Positions 17,778-26,492 of a stretch of 64,000 nucleotides of DNA are shown piece by piece; within the stretch, counting starts at the first letter, position 1; the number at the start of each line of letters is the position of its first letter. Below the pieces are notes generated by a model. The model was not told the DNA's origin. It made no database searches and saw only the letters and a program-made list of their open reading frames with translations. Made by a program: the position numbers and the translations under genes. This stretch comes from Pseudomonas sp. MWU16-30317 (lineage in GTDB: Bacteria > Pseudomonadota > Gammaproteobacteria > Pseudomonadales > Pseudomonadaceae), in contig NZ_JAIWJA010000004.1 in the NCBI RefSeq assembly GCF_020515695.1, positions 62,001 through 126,000 on the forward strand. Direction: 5' to 3'.

Positions 17778-19205
17778 TCAGCCGCGCGGGCCGGAGTAAT
17801 CCAGCGCCCATTGCTGCTGGGCGCCCAACTGCTGCTTGAAGCGTTCGATCTGCGCACTGACCTGGGCCGGCGCGGTGCCGTTCCAGCCGTTTCGTGCCGC
17901 GAGCGCGGCCTCCAGCGTCAGGGCCTTGCGCACGTCTTCGGTCAGGCGCGCGTCGACTTGCAGCAGCAATGCGGGGCTGGCGTCTTCCAGGCCGATACCG
18001 GCTTCTTCGCAGGCCTGTACCAGCTTGCCGGTCACTTCATGGGCCTCCTTGAACGGCACGCCGCGTCGCGACAGCCAGTCCGCCACTTCGGTGGCCAGGG
18101 TGAAACCGAGCGGGGCCTGGCGCAGCAGTTCGTCGGTGCGCACCGTCATGGTCGCGACCATTCCGGCGAACGCCGGCAGCACCAGGTGAATGGTGTCGAG
18201 GCTGTCGAGCACCGCGTGCTTGTCTTCGCTCAGGTCGCGGTTGTAGGACAGTGGCTGGGCCTTGAGCACCGAGAGGATGCCGGTCAGGGTGCCGATCAGA
18301 CGGCCCGACTTGCCCCGCGCCAGCTCGGCGATATCGGGGTTCTTTTTCTGCGGCATGATCGAGCTGCCAGTGGCGTAGCCGTCGTCGAGGCTGACCCAGT
18401 TGAACTGGCGCGAGGTCCACAGGCAGAACTCTTCGGCCAGACGCGAGACGTTGACGCCAAGCATGCTCACCGCAAAGAGGAATTCGGCCACGTGATCGCG
18501 GCTGGCCACGGCGTCGATGGAGTTTTCGCACGGCCCGCTGTAGCCCATCTCGGCCGCCGAGGCGTGCAAGTCGCCAGTGATGGCGGAGCCGGCCATGGCT
18601 GCGGCGCCCAGCGGCGACAGGCTGAAGCGCCGGTCCCAGTCCTGCAGGCGCTGGATGTCGCGGTGCATGGCCTGCGCGTGGGCCATCAAGTGATGTGCGA
18701 AGACGATCGGCTGCGCCTGCTGCAAGTGGGTGAAGCCCGGCGCAATGCTGTGCACGTGCTGCTCGGCCTGGGCCACCAGCGCCTTTTGCAGTTCAAGCAG
18801 CGCCATTACCAGCACCCGTGCCTGATCGCGCAAAAACAGACGCATGTCGTTGGCCGATTGATCATTGCGCGAGCGTCCCGCGCGCAGCTTGCCGCCCAGA
18901 GTGCCAAGGCGCTCGGTGAGCAGGCGTTCGATAAAGGTGTGCACGTCTTCGTCGGCAGCGATCGGTTCGATGCGCCCGGCGGCGAAATCTTCATCGATGC
19001 CCTGCAGGGCCTGGATGATCTGGGCGGTTTCAGCCGCGTCCAGCAAACCGGCGCGCTGCAGCTCGTTAGCGTGGGCCTTGGAGCCGGCGACGTCATACGG
19101 GGTCAGGCGAAAATAGGCCTTGGGTGAGCGCGACAGGTTGGCCATGGCTTCACTGGGGCCGGTTTTGAAACGGGCGCCCCAGAGGCGGTCGGTTGGCTCG
19201 GACAT
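17778..19205 (-). CDS. Argininosuccinate-lyase-like C-N lyase (catabolic paralogue)
   Basis: A 475-residue member of the fumarase/aspartase superfamily, ArgH branch: RLWGARF at the start, GRSRNDQ, THLQQAQP with His160, and the signature GSSIMPQKKNP with Ser281/Ser282 and Lys287. These enzymes split a C-N bond to release fumarate. It is the first gene of a transporter operon divergent from a LysR gene, not with arginine biosynthesis genes, so a catabolic role is likely. In ArgH proteins the segment reads YN(K/R)DxQEDK; here it is YNRDLSEDK, with Ser326 in place of the conserved Gln. Related C-N lyases act on EDDS and iminodisuccinate, so argininosuccinate need not be the substrate. Confidence 0.88.
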   Translation of the reverse strand: MSEPTDRLWGARFKTGPSEAMANLSRSPKAYFRLTPYDVAGSKAHANELQRAGLLDAAETAQIIQALQGIDEDFAAGRIEPIAADEDVHTFIERLLTERLGTLGGKLRAGRSRNDQSANDMRLFLRDQARVLVMALLELQKALVAQAEQHVHSIAPGFTHLQQAQPIVFAHHLMAHAQAMHRDIQRLQDWDRRFSLSPLGAAAMAGSAITGDLHASAAEMGYSGPCENSIDAVASRDHVAEFLFAVSMLGVNVSRLAEEFCLWTSRQFNWVSLDDGYATGSSIMPQKKNPDIAELARGKSGRLIGTLTGILSVLKAQPLSYNRDLSEDKHAVLDSLDTIHLVLPAFAGMVATMTVRTDELLRQAPLGFTLATEVADWLSRRGVPFKEAHEVTGKLVQACEEAGIGLEDASPALLLQVDARLTEDVRKALTLEAALAARNGWNGTAPAQVSAQIERFKQQLGAQQQWALDYSGPRG

Positions 19206-19380
19206 GTACAGTTCTCCATTGGCACGTAGCTTGCAATTTGCCTTTGTCGCAAGCCCCTTTATGCAGGGGCTTGTTGGCCACTCTGTGAAGAGTTGCTAAA
19301 GGATCGATTAAACAGGTCGCGGTGAATCGACCGGATGAGAGGGATACTAGAAAGCCGACCGAACGGGGTAAATACATTAA
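19206..19380. promoter_or_regulatory. Divergent promoter region, lyase operon versus LysR gene
   Basis: 175 bases between divergent starts, the usual place for a LysR operator. AT-rich near 19355-19385. No clear T-N11-A dyad stood out by eye. Confidence 0.5.
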
Positions 19381-20367
19381 ATGGAAAGTCAACTTTCTCA
19401 ATCCGCCAATGTACCGAAAAGAGCCAGCGATACTGCACTTTCCATGGCCACCGCCATGGACCTTAAACTATTCAAAGTGTTCAAGGCCGTGGTGGAATCC
19501 GGTGGTTTTACCGCCGCACAATCCGAACTCAATATTGGCCTGGCCGCGATCAGCAAACAGATATCCGATCTAGAGATTCGCCTGGGCATGCGTTTATGTA
19601 CGCGCGGGCGCGAGAAGTTTGGTTTGACCGAACAAGGCAAAGTTATATATCAGGCCAGCCTCGACCTGTTTTCGGCGCTGGACGAGTTTCGCGGGCGTCT
19701 GGGCAATGTCCGCGGCGAGCTGCTGGGCGACCTGAATATCGCCGTCATCGACAACACCTGCTCCGACCCCAATTCGCCCTTGGTGCGCGTGCTGCAGGAC
19801 TGGCAGGCCAAGGCGCCCAAGGCACGCATGCGACTGAGCGTCGCGCCCCTGGAAGAGATCGAACAAGGCATCCTCAAGGGCCAGTTCGCCGCCGGCATCG
19901 TGCCGGTGTACACCGACAAGCACGAGTTCGAGGTGCTGTCGATGTACAAGGAAACCTCGGAACTCTACTGCTCTTGCGATCACTCGTTCTTCAACTTGAG
20001 CGATGACGAGATCGACGACGCCAAACTCTCCCAAGCCGAATACATCGAGCATGTCTACGCCAATCACCAGGATAAATTCCGCCCGCTGGGCCCGCGCAAC
20101 ATCAGCGCCATCGCCACTCAGGTCGAGGCCGTAGCCATGCTGGTGCTGACCGGGCGCTACCTGGGCCATCTGCCCACCCACTGGGCCAAGCACTACGTCG
20201 ACCGCGGGCAGATGCGCTCGGTCAAGCCCAAGCGCTTTCGCGTCACCACCCCTTTCAAGCTGCTGCACAAGCCCACCGGCCGCAGCAACCCGCTGCTGGA
20301 TGTGTTCCTCGAAATCCTTCAGCAGCATCTGGCCAACAACGTCGCGATCCTCGCCAACGGCGCCTGA
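19381..20367 (+). CDS. LysR family regulator of the lyase/ABC operon
   Basis: Up to 328 residues; the helix-turn-helix begins MDLKLFKVFKAVVESGGFTAAQ (in part) with ISKQISDLEIRLGMRLCTRG. The first ATG gives an unusual 20-25 residue leader, so the ATGs at 19444 or 19456 are credible alternatives. The effector domain follows from about residue 110. The C-terminal half is diverged from common LysR proteins (SVKPKRFRVTTPFKLLHKPTGRSNP in part). Its divergent position points to the lyase/transporter operon as target. The next LysR gene converges on it with 2 bases between them. Confidence 0.9.
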   Translation: MESQLSQSANVPKRASDTALSMATAMDLKLFKVFKAVVESGGFTAAQSELNIGLAAISKQISDLEIRLGMRLCTRGREKFGLTEQGKVIYQASLDLFSALDEFRGRLGNVRGELLGDLNIAVIDNTCSDPNSPLVRVLQDWQAKAPKARMRLSVAPLEEIEQGILKGQFAAGIVPVYTDKHEFEVLSMYKETSELYCSCDHSFFNLSDDEIDDAKLSQAEYIEHVYANHQDKFRPLGPRNISAIATQVEAVAMLVLTGRYLGHLPTHWAKHYVDRGQMRSVKPKRFRVTTPFKLLHKPTGRSNPLLDVFLEILQQHLANNVAILANGA

Positions 20368-20369
20368 AT

Positions 20370-21332
20370 TCAGACCGTGGCGTCTGCCAGGGCGGCCGTG
20401 GCTTCGCGCAGGCCTTGCAGGAACTGCGCCTCGGCGCGGCTCAGGCGCTGCTCCTTGTTCCATAGCAGATTGACGTCCACGGTGCACACCTGCTCCGGCG
20501 GCAGGGGCCACAAATGCCCGGCCGCGCGCTCGCGCTGATACAACGGATGGGGCAGGCAACCAATGCCAAAGCCCGCCAGCACCAGACGCAAGACCTCCTG
20601 ACTGTTGGCCGAACAGCCCTTGATCGGCCCACGCCAGCCGTGGCGATGGCGAAATTCGGCCAAAGCGTTGAGGGTGCCGCCCAGCAGGTCGCTGGTGAAC
20701 AGGATCAGCGGCTCGTCCTTGAGCATCTCGACACTCACGTCTTCGCGGCCGAACAACGGATGCTCGGGGCCGCAATAGAAGCGGTAATGTTCACGGGTCA
20801 GGCATTCCTGAGCCAGCCAGGGGTAGCTCAGCGGGGTGATCGCCAGGCCGAAGGTGGCGGTTTTCTGCTCCAGGGCGCTGAGAATTTCGTCGTTGGATTG
20901 CACCACGATTTCCACCGCCACCCCAGGAAAACGCCGGTTCAGGCTGGCCAGGCTGCGATCGTAGGCAGCGCAGCTGATGCCATCGATCGACAGCAGCCGC
21001 ACCTTGCCCACAACCTGGTCACTGGAGCCCTCGATGGCGGCGTCCAGCTGGGCGAACTGCCCCTGTACGTCATTGGCGATACGCAGCGTCTCGATGCCGG
21101 CGATGGTCAATTGGAAGCGCGGGCCGCGACGCTCGATCAAGGCGGTGCCCAGTTGCTCTTCGAGCCGCTTGAGCGCCTGACTGACCGCAGGCTGTGACAG
21201 ATGCAAGCGCACCGCCGCCTTGCTGATGCTCAATTCCTGGGCAATGGCCTGAAAGGTGCGCAACAGGTTCCAATCGACCCGCTCACTGGAGGAACGCAGG
21301 TTCGGTCGTACCCTTCCCAGACTTTTACTCAT
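20370..21332 (-). CDS. LysR family transcriptional regulator
   Basis: 320 residues. The winged helix is at about 20-80 (VDWNLLRTFQAIAQELSISKAAVRLHLSQPAVSQALKRLEEQLG in part), the effector-binding domain from about 105. It is divergent from the OprD porin gene across a 601-base region and probably controls the porin and the genes after it (binding protein, class II aldolase, hydroxyacid dehydrogenase). Its stop is 2 bases from the stop of the previous LysR gene. Confidence 0.92.
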   Translation of the reverse strand: MSKSLGRVRPNLRSSSERVDWNLLRTFQAIAQELSISKAAVRLHLSQPAVSQALKRLEEQLGTALIERRGPRFQLTIAGIETLRIANDVQGQFAQLDAAIEGSSDQVVGKVRLLSIDGISCAAYDRSLASLNRRFPGVAVEIVVQSNDEILSALEQKTATFGLAITPLSYPWLAQECLTREHYRFYCGPEHPLFGREDVSVEMLKDEPLILFTSDLLGGTLNALAEFRHRHGWRGPIKGCSANSQEVLRLVLAGFGIGCLPHPLYQRERAAGHLWPLPPEQVCTVDVNLLWNKEQRLSRAEAQFLQGLREATAALADATV

Positions 21333-21933
21333 ATCACTGCTCGTTCAAATACTGAATGTAAAAAACAATAATGCGCTACCCCTCGAGATCGACCCGAGCG
21401 TTCTATACAGCCGTTTCCAATAGCAGCACAACGCGCGCACTGAATACTGCCATAGTTTCACCTTGAAGCGTTCATGATCAATATGAATTGACGGATACTT
21501 TAAATATACCGACCAAGATATTGCCCGCCGATGGCGCATAATCTAGATTGGCGCCCCAGAATGAAGCACCCTACTCCCAATCTAATAACCTCAGGATAAA
21601 AATCAATATCCAGCGCTGACGCTGTTTATTTGGCAAACCAATATTCACTATAAGAAATGCTTTCTTGCACCTGTGCACTGGCGCTTATAACAATAGATTC
21701 AACGCCAGATAGCGCCCCTCCACAAGAGCGATTCAACGCGTCGGTAAAAGCCGTCCACCGTGTTTTCAGTGACGCAATATACGGTCGCCACCGCCCGCCT
21801 GCACGCCGCTTTCCCGCCTAAAGGCATGGCCGTCCATTGAACGGCCAGCCGCCCCCCTGTCCGCCAAAGACTGCCCACCCAACTGCACCGCGCGCCTTGC
21901 TGCGGTGACGATCGTGTTAAAGGAGCCGTTCCA
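21333..21933. other. Long AT-rich intergenic region between LysR and porin genes
   Basis: 601 bases with no supported gene. Bases 21340-21700 are clearly poorer in GC than the flanks, which suggests regulatory DNA with promoters for both divergent genes. From about 21700 to the porin start the sequence regains normal composition and probably forms a long 5' leader; a GGAG ribosome site precedes the porin ATG. No terminator, tRNA or REP element was recognised. Confidence 0.5.
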
Positions 21934-23181
21934 ATGAGTGTCAGCAAAATCAGTTTCGCCGCCCTGCTCGCTACCGCCTGCACCAGCCCCGCAACCTGGG
22001 CCAGTGATCAGTCGGATGCGACGGGTTTTATCGAAGGCACCCATCTGACCATCAAGACCCGCAACATGTACATGCAGCGCGACAACCACGCCAAGGGCGC
22101 TGCACAGAACTACGGTGAAGAATGGGCGCAGGGCTTCGTCGGCGTGCTGGAATCGGGCTTCACCCAAGGCGCCGTGGGCTTCGGCGTCGACGTGCTGGGG
22201 CAATATGCGATCAAGCTGGACACCGGCGGCGGACGCTACGGTGGCGGCACCAACCTGCTGGAAACCGACAGCAGTGGCCCCAAGGACCAGTACGCCAAGG
22301 CCGGCGGCGTGTTCAAGATGCGCGTCTCCAACACCGTGCTCAAATACGGCACGCAGATCCTCTCGATCCCCGTGCTGAGCACCTCCGACAGCCGCCTGCT
22401 GCCCGAGACCGTCGACGGTTTCTCGGCCGCCAGCAAGGACATCAAGAACCTGCGCCTGGACGCTGGCCATTTCACCGCGCTGACCAACCGCAACCAATCG
22501 TCCTACGACAGCGGCCGCATGACTTCGGTCGACTATGTGGGCGGCCAGTACAAGATCACCGAGGCGCTGTCGGGCAGCCTCTATTACGCCAAGACCGACG
22601 ATTACTTTCGCAAGTACTACGTCAACGCCAACTACGTGCTGCCTCTGAGCCAATCCCAAGCGCTGAAATTCGACTTCAACGGCTACGACACCAAGAGCAT
22701 TGGCCAGGCCCGCAGCGGCGACCTGGACAACCGCATCTGGAGCCTGGCAGCCGCCTACAGCATTGGCTCCCACACCTTCACCCTCGCCCACCAACGGGTA
22801 TCGGGCACCGGTGACTACATCTATGGCCCGGACGGCAACGCCAACTTCTACTTTGCCAACTCGGTCCAGTATTCGGACTTCGACTACGAGAACGAAAAGT
22901 CCTGGCAGGCCCGCTACGACCTCAACATGGTCGGCTACGGCGTGCCAGGCCTGACCTTTATGACCCGCTACATCAAGGGCTACGACTTCAAGAGCGGCAC
23001 CGGTGCCGACCTCGACGGCAAGGCCTGGGAGCGTGACATCGAAGCGCGTTACGTGGTGCAGAGCGGCCCGGTCAAGAACCTGTCGTTCCGAGTGCGCCAG
23101 GCGGCCTATCGCAGTTCCGATCGCGGTGGGCAGATCGACGAGATCCGCATCATCACCGAGTACCCGTTCAACATCCTGTAA
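21934..23181 (+). CDS. OprD family outer-membrane porin
   Basis: 415 residues with a signal peptide (MSVSKISFAALLATACTSPATWA) and a beta-barrel of the OprD/OccD-OccK type. Family features include ATGFIEGTHLTIKTRNMYMQRD (in part) after the signal, GFGVDVLGQYAIKLD, RVSNTVLKYGTQ, and a C-terminal strand ending in a hydrophobic residue. Such porins take up small carboxylates, amino acids or dipeptides. With a periplasmic amino-acid binding protein right behind it, it is probably the outer-membrane entry for the same substrate. Confidence 0.92.
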   Translation: MSVSKISFAALLATACTSPATWASDQSDATGFIEGTHLTIKTRNMYMQRDNHAKGAAQNYGEEWAQGFVGVLESGFTQGAVGFGVDVLGQYAIKLDTGGGRYGGGTNLLETDSSGPKDQYAKAGGVFKMRVSNTVLKYGTQILSIPVLSTSDSRLLPETVDGFSAASKDIKNLRLDAGHFTALTNRNQSSYDSGRMTSVDYVGGQYKITEALSGSLYYAKTDDYFRKYYVNANYVLPLSQSQALKFDFNGYDTKSIGQARSGDLDNRIWSLAAAYSIGSHTFTLAHQRVSGTGDYIYGPDGNANFYFANSVQYSDFDYENEKSWQARYDLNMVGYGVPGLTFMTRYIKGYDFKSGTGADLDGKAWERDIEARYVVQSGPVKNLSFRVRQAAYRSSDRGGQIDEIRIITEYPFNIL

Positions 23182-23265
23182 TCCGGAAAGGCTTTTGCAT
23201 GGTGATTGACTTGCTGGTGAATCGCTGGCTGGTGAATCAATAGCACCGTGCAGACCGCCGGACAC

Positions 23266-23290
23266 GAGCCACGGGCAATGCCTGTGGCTC
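23266..23290 (+). promoter_or_regulatory. Hairpin between porin and binding-protein genes
   Basis: GAGCCACGGGCA faces TGCCTGTGGCTC (12-base arms, one wobble), followed by ccccctttc. It could be a weak terminator or a processing site that sets different levels of the two gene products. Confidence 0.45.
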
Positions 23291-23314
23291 CCCCTTTCGT
23301 GACTGGAGTGACCG

Positions 23315-24184
23315 ATGTTCAAGCGCACGTTTCGTCACCTGAGTACCGCGGCCATTGGCAATGTCGCCCTGGCCGTCGCCCTGCTTTCGTGCACTGGCAT
23401 GGCCAATGCCGCCGACACCCGTGAGGCCGCTATCGTCCTGCCCGCCAACATCCTGGCCGCAAAAAAAATCAAGATCGCGCTGTTCGCCGGCTTCCCGCCT
23501 ATGGCCTGGAAGAAGCCGGACACCAACGAGCTGGTGGGCGTCGACGTCGAGCTCGCCCACTACCTGAGCAAGCGCCTGGGCGTGGCCGTCGAATGGCAGG
23601 AGGTGTCTTATGAATCGGCCATCAACTCGCTGGTCACCGGCCGCGTCGACATGGCCTTTAGCCTGCTGGACGCCCCGGAAGCGGCCGACCGGCTCGACTA
23701 TCTGCCCTACCTGACCTCGGGCATGCAACCCTACGCGCTCGCCAGCCACGCACCGATCGCCAGCGCGCTGGATATCTGCGGCCTCAAGGTCGGCGCCAAC
23801 CGGCGCAATGGCTTCGACGCGGCCATGCGCAAATGGAGCGATGCCAACTGCCTGCCCGCAGGCCTGCCTGCCGTGCAGGTACAAGCCACTGACGGCACCG
23901 CCACCGCGCGCCTGGACCTCAAGCAAGGCCGCGTCGACGTCGCCGTGCAGAGCAGCGAATCGGTGCCCACCAGCATGGCGCTGGAACAAGGCACCTACGT
24001 GACCATCGGCAAGCCGCTCAACAGCCTGCAGATCGTCGCCGCGTTCCCCAAACAGTCCAGCGCCCTGCGCGATGCGGTCAGCCAGGCACTCAAGGACGCC
24101 GTGGCCGACGGCAGCTATGCCACCGCACTGGCCAAATACGACCTCGGTAATAACAGCGCCGCAAACGCTATCCTGGCCCATTGA
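23315..24184 (+). CDS. Amino-acid ABC transporter periplasmic binding protein (orphan)
   Basis: 289 residues; a signal peptide of about 33 residues ends at GMANA-AD, and a GGAG ribosome site precedes the ATG. A family-3 solute-binding protein with FAGFPPMAWKKPDTNELVGVDVE (in part), NSLVTGRVDMAFS and SYATALAKYDLG. It is a paralogue of the proteins at 15239 and 11120 but has no permease or ATPase next to it. It may feed the importer encoded at 16109-17761 or act as a second specificity unit. Confidence 0.9.
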   Translation: MFKRTFRHLSTAAIGNVALAVALLSCTGMANAADTREAAIVLPANILAAKKIKIALFAGFPPMAWKKPDTNELVGVDVELAHYLSKRLGVAVEWQEVSYESAINSLVTGRVDMAFSLLDAPEAADRLDYLPYLTSGMQPYALASHAPIASALDICGLKVGANRRNGFDAAMRKWSDANCLPAGLPAVQVQATDGTATARLDLKQGRVDVAVQSSESVPTSMALEQGTYVTIGKPLNSLQIVAAFPKQSSALRDAVSQALKDAVADGSYATALAKYDLGNNSAANAILAH

Positions 24185-24340
24185 TAGGCCAGCGGATCAA
24201 GCACAACCTGACGTGAAGACCGCGCCTGCCGATGAGCGAAGACACGCATGGACGCCCGACCGACCTTCAAACTGCACTGCCACGCTCAACTGCCCACACC
24301 TGCTCGATACCTGAGCAGCCACAAGAGGAATGCCCCCACC

Positions 24341-25111
24341 ATGAACACCCTGCCCAACGCTTTGCTGACCAGCATGCCGGAACCTGAGCGAACCGCGCGC
24401 TGCGAACTGGCCGCCCTGTACCGGCTGCTGGCGCACTTTCGCATGACCGACCTGATCGACACCCATATTTCCCTGCGCCTGGAGGACGGCTCCGGGCATT
24501 TCCTGATCAACCGCTACGGCGTGCTGTTCGAGCACATTAAGGCCAGCGATCTGGTGCGCATCGATGGCGACGGCAACGTGGTTGATCGCTATTTCCCCAA
24601 TCACCGGGTCAACCGCGCGGGCTTCGTCATCCACTCGGCCATCCACGCCGCGCGCGCGGATCTGCATTGCGTGATCCACACCCACACCGCCGCCGGCATA
24701 GCCGTGTCGGCCCAGGCCAAGGGCTTGCTGCCGATCAGTCAGCACGCGTTGAAGTTCTACAACCGCTTGGGCTATCACCGCTACGAAGGCATCGCCCTGC
24801 GCCTGGACGAGCGTGAACAACTGGTGCGCGACCTCGGCCCGCACAGCGCCATGATCCTCTGCAACCACGGCCTGCTGGCTGCGGGGCCGAGCGCGGCGGC
24901 AGCCTTCCAGACTATCTTCATCCTCGAACGCGCCTGCCAGGCTCAGATCCAGGCACTGGCGGGCAACAGTGAGTTGATCCTGCCGGATGCCGAAACCTGC
25001 GAGTTCACTGCCCAGCAGTATGAGGGCGATGACGAAAGTGGCTTGATCGAACTCGGCTGGCAGGCCGCGCTGACCCTGATCGAACCGCAACGCCAGGACT
25101 ACTGCGCATGA
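24341..25111 (+). CDS. Class II aldolase/adducin family protein
   Basis: The ATG at 24341 (MNTLPNALLTSMPEPERTAR in part) gives 256 residues. The zinc site of class II aldolases is visible as HTHT near 108-111 and NHG in LCNHGLLAAG near 174; the segment GLLPISQHALKFYNRLGYHRYEG (in part) is typical of adducin-like proteins in Pseudomonas. Likely activity is aldol cleavage or decarboxylation of a hydroxy- or keto-acid. It overlaps the dehydrogenase gene by ATGA and thus forms an operon with it and probably with the binding protein upstream. Confidence 0.85.
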   Translation: MNTLPNALLTSMPEPERTARCELAALYRLLAHFRMTDLIDTHISLRLEDGSGHFLINRYGVLFEHIKASDLVRIDGDGNVVDRYFPNHRVNRAGFVIHSAIHAARADLHCVIHTHTAAGIAVSAQAKGLLPISQHALKFYNRLGYHRYEGIALRLDEREQLVRDLGPHSAMILCNHGLLAAGPSAAAAFQTIFILERACQAQIQALAGNSELILPDAETCEFTAQQYEGDDESGLIELGWQAALTLIEPQRQDYCA

Positions 25112-26034
25112 GCCCGATCGTGTTGATCGATATGGGCAACGACATCACCCAGGCGCAGCGGATCATGGCGCAGCGCCGGCCCGAGTTGCAGTTCTGCCGC
25201 CCCGGCGATCCCGAAGCCCAGCACGCCGAAGTGGCCATCTGCTGGACGCCACCACCCGGGAGCCTGGGCGCCTTGCCCATGCTCAAGCTGGTGCATTCGG
25301 TGGGAGCCGGGGCCGATCCGATCATCCGTGAACCCAGCCGCCCGGCCACCTTGGCCGTGTGCCGGATCGTCGATCCGGGGCACTGCCAGGGCATGCTTGA
25401 ATACGTGCTCTGGGGCGTGCTGCATTACCACCGGCAGTTCGACCAGATCCTTGCCAATCACCAGCGCCAACACTGGCAGCGGCTGGCGCAAAAGCCGGCG
25501 CAGCAGACTCGCGTCGGCGTCATGGGCCTCGGCCAACTGGGCAAGGCGGCGGCGGTGCAGCTGGCCCGCCTGGGCTTCCATACGCGTGGCTGGGCCCGTA
25601 GCGCGCAGCAGATCGACGGCGTGCAGACCTTCGCCGGCTCGCAACTGCCGGCCTTCCTCGAGGGCCTGGATATCCTCGTGTGCCTGTTGCCCCTGACCGA
25701 GCACACGCGCGGCATTCTGTGCGCCGAGACGTTCGCCCAACTGGCGCCCGGCGCCGTGGTGATCAACTGCGGCCGCGGCGCGCACCTGCGCAGCGCCGAC
25801 TTGCAGCACGCCTTGGCCAGCGGTCAGCTGCGCGCGGCCTTGCTCGACGTATTCGAAACAGAGCCCTTGGCGCCCGACCACAGCCTGTGGCAGACACCCG
25901 GCGTCACCGTGACCCCGCACATTGCCTCCAGTGCTTCGTTCGAGGTGATCGCCGAGCAGATCCTGGCCAACATCGACCGTCTGGAGGCCGGCTTGCCATT
26001 GCTCAATACCGTCGACAGTCAGCTGGGCTACTGA
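25108..26034 (+). CDS. D-isomer-specific 2-hydroxyacid dehydrogenase (GhrA type)
   Basis: 308 residues, cytoplasmic; reduces glyoxylate, hydroxypyruvate or another 2-keto acid with NAD(P)H, or runs in reverse. The nucleotide-binding motif GLGQLGKAAA is at about 139-148. The catalytic trio is visible as Arg in NCGRGAHLR, Glu in DVFETEPL and His in TPHIAS. Length and the short N-terminal domain match GhrA. Coupling to the class II aldolase suggests it handles the product or precursor of that enzyme. Confidence 0.9.
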   Translation: MSPIVLIDMGNDITQAQRIMAQRRPELQFCRPGDPEAQHAEVAICWTPPPGSLGALPMLKLVHSVGAGADPIIREPSRPATLAVCRIVDPGHCQGMLEYVLWGVLHYHRQFDQILANHQRQHWQRLAQKPAQQTRVGVMGLGQLGKAAAVQLARLGFHTRGWARSAQQIDGVQTFAGSQLPAFLEGLDILVCLLPLTEHTRGILCAETFAQLAPGAVVINCGRGAHLRSADLQHALASGQLRAALLDVFETEPLAPDHSLWQTPGVTVTPHIASSASFEVIAEQILANIDRLEAGLPLLNTVDSQLGY

Positions 26035-26206
26035 GTGCCGATGCGCTGATTTGCCCCGGCAAAAGGCCGCGCCAGACCCTTGACGGACCGTAGATATTCA
26101 GGTCAATCAGGGCCTTAGCAGCCGCTCGTCGCCTTTGATAATTTTTTGACTGAATTTTGCGCTTTGCCCCGAATCATTTAATCATCGCCACCGGGGAGCC
26201 CCAGAC

Positions 26207-26455
26207 ATGCCAAACGCAAAACTCTACGTCATCGATTACAACCTGCATGGCGAGCACAAGTCATTCATCCTGCGTGCCGACAAGATGGACAACGCCGAAG
26301 CCTGGCATTGGGCGAGCTGCGACGCTGGCATTGGACGCATCGGCCGCTTTGGCCGCAGCGAGGTGAAAAAGACCAGCAAGCCCATGGCCGAGAAGTACGG
26401 CATTACCGATGTGGTCTGGCGCGCGTCGGAGATGGCACCGATGATGCCGGACTGA
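26207..26455 (+). CDS. Small conserved Pseudomonas protein (possibly DUF6555)
   Basis: 82 residues, MPNAKLYVIDYNLHGEHKSF... with no signal peptide or membrane segment. The composition is that of a folded small soluble protein (HWASCDAGIGRIGRFGR, KKTSKPMAEKYGITDVVWR). I recall similar short proteins in many pseudomonads grouped under DUF6555, but cannot confirm this. A GGGGAG ribosome site lies before the ATG. Function unknown; it stands alone with its own promoter region upstream. Confidence 0.75.
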   Translation: MPNAKLYVIDYNLHGEHKSFILRADKMDNAEAWHWASCDAGIGRIGRFGRSEVKKTSKPMAEKYGITDVVWRASEMAPMMPD

Positions 26456-26492
26456 GCTCGGGAGGGAGATCTCGACCCTGTTCACTGGCCTC

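Noticed and set aside
21766..23328. 520-codon minus-strand frame opposite the porin
   Set aside because: Val/Gly/His-rich shadow of an OprD gene with signal peptide on the other strand.
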